Positions 47,167-53,926 of a stretch of 53,926 nt of DNA are shown in pieces (positions within the stretch are counted from its first letter, which is position 1; each line of letters opens with the position of its first letter). Made by a program: the position numbers and the translations under genes. The notes beneath the pieces are model-generated. The model ran no database searches and was not told where the DNA came from. It saw only the letters and a program-made list of their open reading frames with translations. Source of the stretch: Bondarzewia mesenterica. Lineage: Eukaryota; Basidiomycota; Agaricomycetes; Russulales; Bondarzewiaceae. The stretch covers positions 1-53,926 of the forward strand of contig SGPL01000202.1 in NCBI GenBank assembly GCA_004802705.1, read 5' to 3'.

Positions 47167-50100
47167 ATGCCAGGAAATGCTATCAACAATAACGAGAAGC
47201 TATTCCCCGTATTCGCTCGAAGGCTGTCTACTTCCACGCACCCGGTATCTTATATCGGGGCTGCTGATAGGCTGTCGGTATGGTTGAACTCATCGAAGGC
47301 GTATTACCCAGTTGCGAGGCCAAAGGTATGCGCTCTCCTTCCATTGCGTCGTCTCACCCCATAGCCATCCTGGCTTCCTCATCCGTGCATTCTAAATCCT
47401 CTGTCCTTCTGACACATTCAATTTCAGATTGTAGAGCTCCTCGAGGTACTCGCACCTCGCATAATTCTCATGTCTTCATGATATCTATTCATCTATGTTG
47501 TGTCTGAACAGATCGCCCGCACTACCGTTGAACGGGAGATACCCGATACTCCCCTCACTGACCTAGTGCGGGACTCTTCGCTATGTCCGCCGACAAAAGC
47601 CCCGTCCTTGAATGCATATACCAAGCTCGTGCGCACTGTCATGCCTTTCTACCACTTGTTCCCCGAGCTTGACCTACAACGTGAGTCTTCCATCCTTCTC
47701 TTTTTCGTTTTGGTGCACCGGTGCACCTGGACTTGAGTATGGCATGCATGCTGTCGTGAAGATATGTGGAAGTAATTGTAACAGTACGGGTTTGACCTCG
47801 AGTCCAGATATGCAGCATCTGTGTAACTCGCAGTTTCTCTCTGACTGAGTGCATACCGGCAACAAGCAAAATCTAGCCAAGATCGATCTATATCACCTAC
47901 CTCTCTATTCAGGCCTATGCTGATAGTTATCTTATATGGTATTTAGAGCGACTACGAGTCTTGCTATCAGCCATAGGTATCGACGTTGACAGCATTCCCC
48001 GCCCAATAGTCAAAAAGGCGCGTCAAGCGCCCTCTACGTCGTTCTCGCCTTCCACGCCGTCCGTGCCCTCCATGTCGTCCGCACCTTCCGCAACGTCCGC
48101 GCCTGCCACAAGTTCTGCGCCTTCCACGTCTCCCGTACCCCCCACGTCTCCTGCACCCTCCAGGTCGTCCGAGAGCCGGGTCCCGGTAAGAACTTCGGCC
48201 CGCATGATCACGCCCGGCCTGCCAAAGGTCAAAGTCTCTACTGCTTCACCTGCTTCATCTATCAACCGTCCAACGCGGTCACCTTCCATGCATATCTCTG
48301 CTGAACTTATAGCGCAGCAGTCTCCCCAGCCAACCGCTTCCCCAGCCCCAGTCCCGAAATCTGACCATCCACCCAGCGCTGAGGCATCCAAGAAAGGGCC
48401 TGGTAAGGCCGCTGCTGTCCCGGAGCTCCCTGGGCCTCTTACCACAGATATACTGGGTTTGATTCACATGATACACGCTCGACGACCTCAAAATACCGAC
48501 GCGCTTATGACTCCTGCTAAACAGCCGCCCACACCTGTAGCTGTTAGTGAAGGAAAGCACAGCCATTCATCGCCTATCATGCCGAGCAGCTCTGGCTCCG
48601 CTCAGCCTCAGGCTGTCGGATCGTCGATCGGCGTGCTCGTTGGGCTGCCGCGCCGCAACCAGACTCAGGAGCCAGCATCTACTCCAACAGGTCTTTCAAT
48701 ACCTTCCTCCATATTCACCACACAACCATCGTCCACCACCTCCCATCCCGCCCAATCTCCCCAATTAGTGTCAAAGCCCAAACCAAGGAAGAAACCGACC
48801 ATATCCGGCAACCAACCAGACTTTATGATGCTCGACTTGGAGTGGTTCAAGCAGGAACAGCAGAAACAAGCATCGGCATCGACTACTGGTTCGGAAGTCG
48901 CGTCACCTGTACTGAACGTTGCTGCGTCGAAGACATCACCTTCTCTTCCATTGGCGCCTGCCGCAGTCGATGCGGAACCCGCAGCATCTCAGGCTACGAC
49001 GACTGCAGATATATCCCACACTCCGAGTGTCGTTTCCTCTGCGGATGCGTCCACACCAGCCATGGTCCTCTCCGACTCTACAATGATACCACAACCGTCG
49101 ACACACGATGCTATACCTCCAGCACCTAAATCTACGGCGCCGGACCTCGAAACGCCAATACCCCCTTCCGAAACTCTTCATCCCGCGACCTTCATCGCCC
49201 TCTCACGAGCAGCCACCCAGTCCTACTACAATCCGCTCTCCCACTCTGGCCAGCACATACACAAGTCCGTACAAGGACTTGAAGAGTGCTCGGAAACCGA
49301 GCTCGCAGCCCGCAGGCGCGAAAAAAGTTGCACATTTTCAATCGGCAGAGGATGGATGATGGGGTCCTCCCTGCTCCCGCTCCGGTTATTGCGAATGAAT
49401 CGAATGTAGATAATGCCGCTCTTTCCAGTTCCGCGAGTCGCAAAGTCTCAGAGGATGCCAGCGGCTCAAAGAGTGTCAAAGGCGGGGCAGGACCGATAGA
49501 TCGGGGGATTGATGGCCTAAGGGAAGGTGCTATTCCGTCGGACGGTGCAGATAGCGGTAATGCGGATGTACTTGGGGAGCCGCCATCTTCCACAGAACAG
49601 CTCTCATCTCTGGTAGAGGGCATAACGAGTATGGATGCGGATATGGGTACAGCACCAATGTCAAAGACAGTGTCTGCAGGAGATGTCCACATGGTCGTGG
49701 ACCAACCTTCTGTACAGCTACCTCCAGATGCCTCCGTGCAGCCAGCGGCCTCAGCAAAATCGGAACCCCTTGCAGCCAGGGACAGGATGGACAGCGGAGA
49801 GGCTACGGAGAGCGCAGTGCAAGGCCCGGAGGTTGCGAAGAACGATCTCGTTTCTGCTGCAGCACCAGTTTCCGCGCCCGGTCTACCTGTAGGACACGTC
49901 ACCTCAATTTCTTCGGCGGTCGACGTGAACAGGATGAGCGCTGAGCATATCAACCCGTACATGGCTGCCGACGCTTCTGATGACATGGATGTTGACTTGG
50001 ATGAATGGATTATTATACCGCCGTCGTCGTCAACGCCGCCACAACCACCATCAATCGCGCAGGAAGTCGCGGCGGAGTCCGGAGAACAGACGGCAGCTGC

Positions 50101-52037
50101 TGTAGATGCTCCAATGGCGGTGCATGCGAGCGAAGGGGTAATATCGCAGGTACAGCAGGCCATAACGACACCTGAAGAAGGAACATCGCCTGTTGTCGAA
50201 GTGCCTTCTTCCTTGCAAATGGAGGATGGTGATTTGTCTTCCTCGGCGTCGCATTTTCAGGCGGAGCATGCGAAGGACCTCTCCATGGTTGGTGAGGCCA
50301 AGAACGATCAGGCGGAGATGGATCAACTTCATCCCTCCACTGAGTTTGACATAGTCCGGGAATCCGATGTTACGATTGGTACTCAAGTCAACGAAGATTC
50401 CATTGGATCTGATATGGGTATTGAACAAGGCGTAGAAAAGCCTAGCAATGTTGAAATGGAAGCTGCCGTCCCAAGCGAAGATGAGGGGGTTTCTGATAAG
50501 GCGAGATTCTACCTTCGTCACTTTGGACGTCCTTATACTAAATGCTTTTGATAGCCTATGCCGCAGCCAGAGTTACGACAATCACCTGTCTGCCTCACTC
50601 CATCAAATGAAGGCTCGATGGATATGGACTTAGGCTCCTCGTCTGTCGTGCCTTCAGAGCACCATGACGATTTTGCAGACGACGTTTTATTTCGCAAGCG
50701 CTCGCGATCATCCTCTGTTCCCCATTCGTCCATTTTGAGGCCTGCCAAGCGTCGTAGCTTGGCTCCTGATACTCTGATGCAGGAGACGGGGGACGGAGAA
50801 GCTGCGCAGGAGCTCGAGGAAAATGACCCTGCCGCGCCTGTTGCCGCAGAGCGGGAGGTAGCAGTGCCAGATACGGATGTCCCGATGCCTGACGTTGCGG
50901 TACCGCAACAGGAGATTCAGGTGGCTTCTCCGATGGATCAGCCTGAAGGTGAGCATGCGGGTGAGGGGGAGCGAGTTGAGGCTTCCTCTGTCTTTCCTGC
51001 TGTTGCGGACACAGTCGAGCCAGCTGGCATATCTCCCGCTATTCACGAGATGAGCCTGTCCCGTGCTTCTGAAAACCCCTCCGGATCAACAAGCGGCATA
51101 GTAGAGCAGCGTGCAGCGACTGCTGAAATAGCAACCCCTCAAGCCATACCTCAGAAAGCCATTGACATCGCATCGACGAGCCCTGCACCTCAGCTATCTC
51201 CGTCCTCTTCTCAAGTGGTAAATGGTATTGACCATTCCTTAGCCGCCGACGTGCGGGTCGTGAAAACTGAGGATGAGGATGAGCTGGTCGACGAGTTGGG
51301 TTCTATCTTCGGACGAGACGCGCGCTTCGTGGTGGCAGAGCGAGGAAGCTCCACAATCGATACTCCAATCTCGATGCGATTTGAAATCTCGCCTCATTAC
51401 ATGAACAAGCTGCGGAGATGGAACAATCGATTCAAGTCGACCGAGTAAGTCTCGTTGTACTGGTCCCCCCCCTCGCGCGTCACGCCGTGGCTGCCAAGTG
51501 CTTACTATCGTTTCAATGTAGGAGGAGGTCCTCAAAGATGCACATGTGTCTTTCATTGGCATGTTACTCTTTTGAAGACGTGCTCGAAGCGATGTCTGGA
51601 AACCGTGCCAAATTTCAGCAAGCTCTGGATAATATTTGTCCGGGCCCTTGGCCACGCACAGAGGCATTGCACGCAGTTGCGAACACGACTGACGTCATTC
51701 CGCTCGCACCTCCTTTGATTGTACGTTATGCCTTTTCTCTCGACATGTTGTCCCATCTCACTTTGATATCACCGACACGCAGATGATGGACAACGTTGTC
51801 GACTTATCACCATACGCGCAGTTGGGTGAGAACCACATCGAGCTGATACAGACTGCGGATATGTCGGACTACATGTTCGTCATTCATGCGCATTATCCTA
51901 CCCAGAACCAGATGCAGGAGTTAAGGAAGAAACGGCAGGCAGATCAAGAGTTCGAGAATTTTTTCGTCGAAGAGTTGGGGCGCCCTTTTGTGCACTCAAA
52001 CCATCCTTGGGAGATCTCGGTTGCCATTTCACGATGA
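47167..52037 (+). CDS. Large disordered protein with a conserved folded C-terminus (frameshifted in this sequence)
   Basis: A single long gene is supported by consistent composition. The exons 47167-47325, 47428-47445, 47512-47680 and 47947 onward give a helical N-terminus (KLFPVFARRLSTST, PFYHLFPELDL, RLRVLLSAIGIDVDSIPRP). About 1,100 residues of Pro/Ala/Ser-rich then acidic low complexity follow (DASDDMDVDLDEWIIIPPSS, KRSRSSSVPHSSILRPAKRR). The C-terminal fold has SMRFEISPHYMNKLRRW, DVLEAMSGNRAKFQQAL, VVDLSPYAQLGENHIELIQT and ADMSDYMFVIHAHYPT. The last block, with its LSPYxxLGxNxIxL pattern, is reminiscent of the PINIT-type region of SUMO ligases and related nuclear proteins; this is inference. 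The frame changes by one base at an A6 run near 49322 and a T4 run near 51571. An intron (about 50488-50553) joins the middle parts, and further introns lie at 51447-51521 and 51720-51782. Function is unknown, probably nuclear. Confidence 0.65.
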
Positions 52038-52256
52038 TATGTTACTATTGTATGTCCCTATGCTTTATCATGCTTGCTATGTCCTGCTGTTTTTTTTTGC
52101 GTATTGCTTTCCTGTAATTGTTCTGACAAGTCTTGGGGCATCTTGAACAACTTGACATTGGTCATGATGCACAGTGAGACGTCATCGTATACATATGTAT
52201 GGGCGATGTTAATGAGCAGATCCACAGTGTTTTTTTCCCTTGACCCAGCGTACGAG

Positions 52257-52577
52257 ATGGCTGAGCCTTTCTCCAGCTCAAAATTTTGCTGTGGTAGAGT
52301 TCGACTACATTATTGCTGGTGAGTCAGTCCTAGTCCAGTACCCAAGCCGTAGGACTTGAGCTTGAACTGCCTACACAGGAGGTGGATATGTGGGTTGCCT
52401 GTCGCTGTACAGGTAAATAGTACTTAGATAGGCATTAAGTTTCTGTCGATCCCCTCAAGGCCCTCGCAATTTCTTTCCTTTCACTGGCAAGGTTGTCCGA
52501 GGATCCTCGTGTTACTGTGGGTGTGCTCGAAGCCGGGACTATCATTGACTCGGACGACCCGATTATCGACCTACATA
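52257..52577 (+). pseudogene. GMC oxidoreductase, N-terminal fragment
   Basis: GMC flavoenzymes (aryl-alcohol, methanol and glucose oxidases) begin with an FAD-binding Rossmann fold. Here a start at 52257 reads MAEPFSSSKF. One base out of frame it continues VEFDYIIAG, then after an intron (52319-52378) GGG/GGYVG with a second one-base shift into LPVAV. After another intron comes RLSEDPRVTVGVLEAG with IIDSDDPIIDL. The FAD dinucleotide motif GxGxxG is thus split by shifts. After the donor at 52578 no further GMC sequence is found, and a tRNA-Val lies 155 bp downstream. The fragment covers about 75 of roughly 600 residues. Confidence 0.75.
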
Positions 52578-52731
52578 GTAAGTTACACCATTTCCTCGAC
52601 ATTTCTTCTGGCTGTATTCTATCAACGTATTCCATTTGATTTGATTGTTACAGTTTTAAGGATCTTTAGGGAGAGCAAAAGTAAGGCTTTCATTTTAAGC
52701 TTGAGTTTACTTTCAATACAATATTTGTAAT

Positions 52732-52816
52732 GGTTCAGTGGTCTAATGGTTATGATTTCTGTCTCACAAGTTTGGGGTCTCACAGAAGGTTCCCGGTTCG
52801 ATCCCGGGCTGAACCA
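52732..52816 (+). tRNA. tRNA-Val(CAC) with a 12-nt intron
   Basis: The 85-nt sequence has acceptor GGTTCAG paired with CTGAACC plus discriminator A. The D arm is TGGTCTAATGGTTATGA. The T arm is CCCGG-TTCGATC-CCGGG, with the B box GGTTCGATCCC. The anticodon stem TCTGT/ACAGA closes around CTCACA, 12 intron bases, and C. This gives anticodon CAC with U33 in the right place; alternative foldings lack U33. The spliced length is 73 nt. Fungal Val tRNAs share the GGTCTAATGGTTATG D-arm style. Confidence 0.88.
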
Positions 52817-52817
52817 C

Positions 52818-52828
52818 ATTTTTTTTTT
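52818..52828 (+). terminator. Pol III T-run terminator of tRNA-Val
   Basis: Ten consecutive T residues begin two bases after the tRNA-Val, a standard Pol III stop. Confidence 0.8.
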
Positions 52829-53926
52829 AACTCTGTCATCCTAAGTACATTCGTATTCCAGCTATCATCATAGATATTGCATAGATATGCTCAAAAGTCG
52901 CCGAAAGGTACATTGAACACTGGGCGAGGATTAATCTCAATTTCAGCAGCTTGGCACAGAGCAAACGAAACTACTGCGCATGAGCAAATGCCATATATCG
53001 ATGTGGACTGCGTTGGCAAGCCTGACATGAAAAAAAAAATCGTGTGTACTTCGGGATGAGCCATCGATGAGGTCTTGTGAAAAAATGCGGCCTTCGGATC
53101 GTCGCCATGATCGTTCTTTGTGATGCACTCGTCACACGTGAGAATGGGCAAACAGGGACCGTTTCCTCTCGTGCACTCCCACTCTCAGTACTCTGACTTT
53201 TTTTTTTCCATTCATCAATAGGTCTCGCCACTTCATTCGGTTGCGCGAGGTGGAAAGCGGCCTAGAATTGCATGCTTGCAACTGGAACGCTCCTCCAGGA
53301 TCCTCCAAGAAGTGGAAGTACCGCCACAGCGATCTTCCTGACTTCTATCCGTATGTACCTATTATCAGATGGTAGAGACTTGGGAATTGCGTAGAGGATG
53401 GACTTGCAGCGGATTGTCAAACGAGAGTTATTTCCTTTATTAATGCACAATGCCGCTGCACAGGTCCCGGCAGAAGACTTCTAAACTCATGATTCTAACT
53501 CATGATTGAAGCTGACGTTCCAAGCTCTTCCAAGCTGGCTTTCAAGCTACAATCTTGGGCTCGAGCTTAAAACAGAAAGCCTGTCGGCTGACTCGGCGCC
53601 AACCCTGCTAGTGAGTGCTTGCCAAAAGAGCCCCGTTCAGAGTGGGATGATATTGATTGCTCGCACTGGAGGAGCTCTCCGAGGGCATCCCGCACGTCAT
53701 GCTCGTCAGTCATGGCATGTTCCTAGCCCAAGTTTTACGAGATGTTATATTGGAATGTCACCACTACCGAGTTCATGTCCTCGCAAGCTGAACTCCCCAC
53801 GAGTCCAAGTTCGTCTGCTAAGGACTGAGAAACTGAAGATAACAACAGATGGATTCACGAGAGAGACCGTCTATATCATGAGATACTTCGTACAAGGTTC
53901 TATCCCGACCTACAAATCAATACAAA
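52829..53926. other. Terminal 1.1 kb, no assignable gene
   Basis: A possible plus-strand exon at about 53222-53352 reads LREVESGLELHACNW and KKWKYRHSDLPDFYP and could belong to a gene, but no family or partner exon was recognised. Short repeats of the CTTCCAAGCT type occur near 53515-53545. Nothing else is supported. Confidence 0.35.

Noticed and set aside
48023..48445. 140-codon Gly/Ala/Asp-rich minus-strand frame
   Set aside because: It is the antisense image of the Ser/Pro/Ala-rich repeats of the disordered protein.
49192..50163. 323-codon open frame on the minus strand
   Set aside because: It lies entirely opposite the low-complexity Pro/Ala/Ser-rich and acidic coding sequence of the large disordered protein; such codon use leaves the antisense frame open by chance, and the translation has no motif.

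Overview
The window is nuclear DNA from a basidiomycete, most likely a mushroom-forming Agaricomycete. Almost every gene is split by many short GT-AG introns of about 45-75 nt. The gene content (WSC-domain copper radical oxidase, Gti1/Pac2 regulator, GPI-anchored chitin deacetylase, STAND/TPR relic, DUF6533-like membrane protein, F-box protein) fits that group. It looks like draft sequence: there are scattered N bases, a 49-N gap at 20853-20901, and several one-base frameshifts at homopolymers.

Layout. At 1-244 (-) is the N-terminus of a lysine/arginine-rich protein. At 961-4607 (-) is a 15-exon CSC1/OSCA-type stress-gated cation channel. At 4869-6598 (-) is a SAC3-family mRNA-export gene with a nonsense codon and an internal deletion. 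At 8049-10201 (+) is a decayed NB-ARC/TPR (NLR-like) gene. At 10565-12150 (-) is a Gti1/Pac2 (WOPR) transcription factor. At 14643-18576 (+) is a 16-exon copper radical oxidase with four WSC domains. From 20049 to 22416 (+) a 3'-truncated cytochrome P450 abuts a 5'-truncated DUF6533-like protein. At 23179-25470 (-) is an FHA/coiled-coil protein with a hydrophobic tail, head-to-head with the GPN1 GTPase at 25939-27538 (+). CDK1 follows at 29315-31019 (+), a tRNA-Gly(CCC) at 31638-31716, a nucleostemin/Grn1-type GTPase at 32125-34468 (+), an F-box protein at 35404-37277 (+), a chitin deacetylase at 39166-41116 (+), a small unknown gene near 42653-43050 (+), an 886-bp palindrome with two tRNA-like heads at 44441-45326, a large disordered protein at 47167-52037 (+), a broken GMC-oxidoreductase fragment at 52257-52577 (+), and a tRNA-Val(CAC) at 52732-52816.

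How they relate. There is no operon-like system. The intact genes are housekeeping (CDK1, GPN1, GNL3-type GTPase, CSC1), developmental or regulatory (WOPR factor, FHA protein, F-box), or wall and lignocellulose related (copper radical oxidase making H2O2, chitin deacetylase). Between them lie broken genes (SAC3, NLR, P450, GMC) and the palindrome, so stable core loci alternate with eroded accessory DNA. The most unusual structures are the palindrome, the exon-level duplication of WSC domains, and several 6-21 nt exons that carry conserved or catalytic residues.
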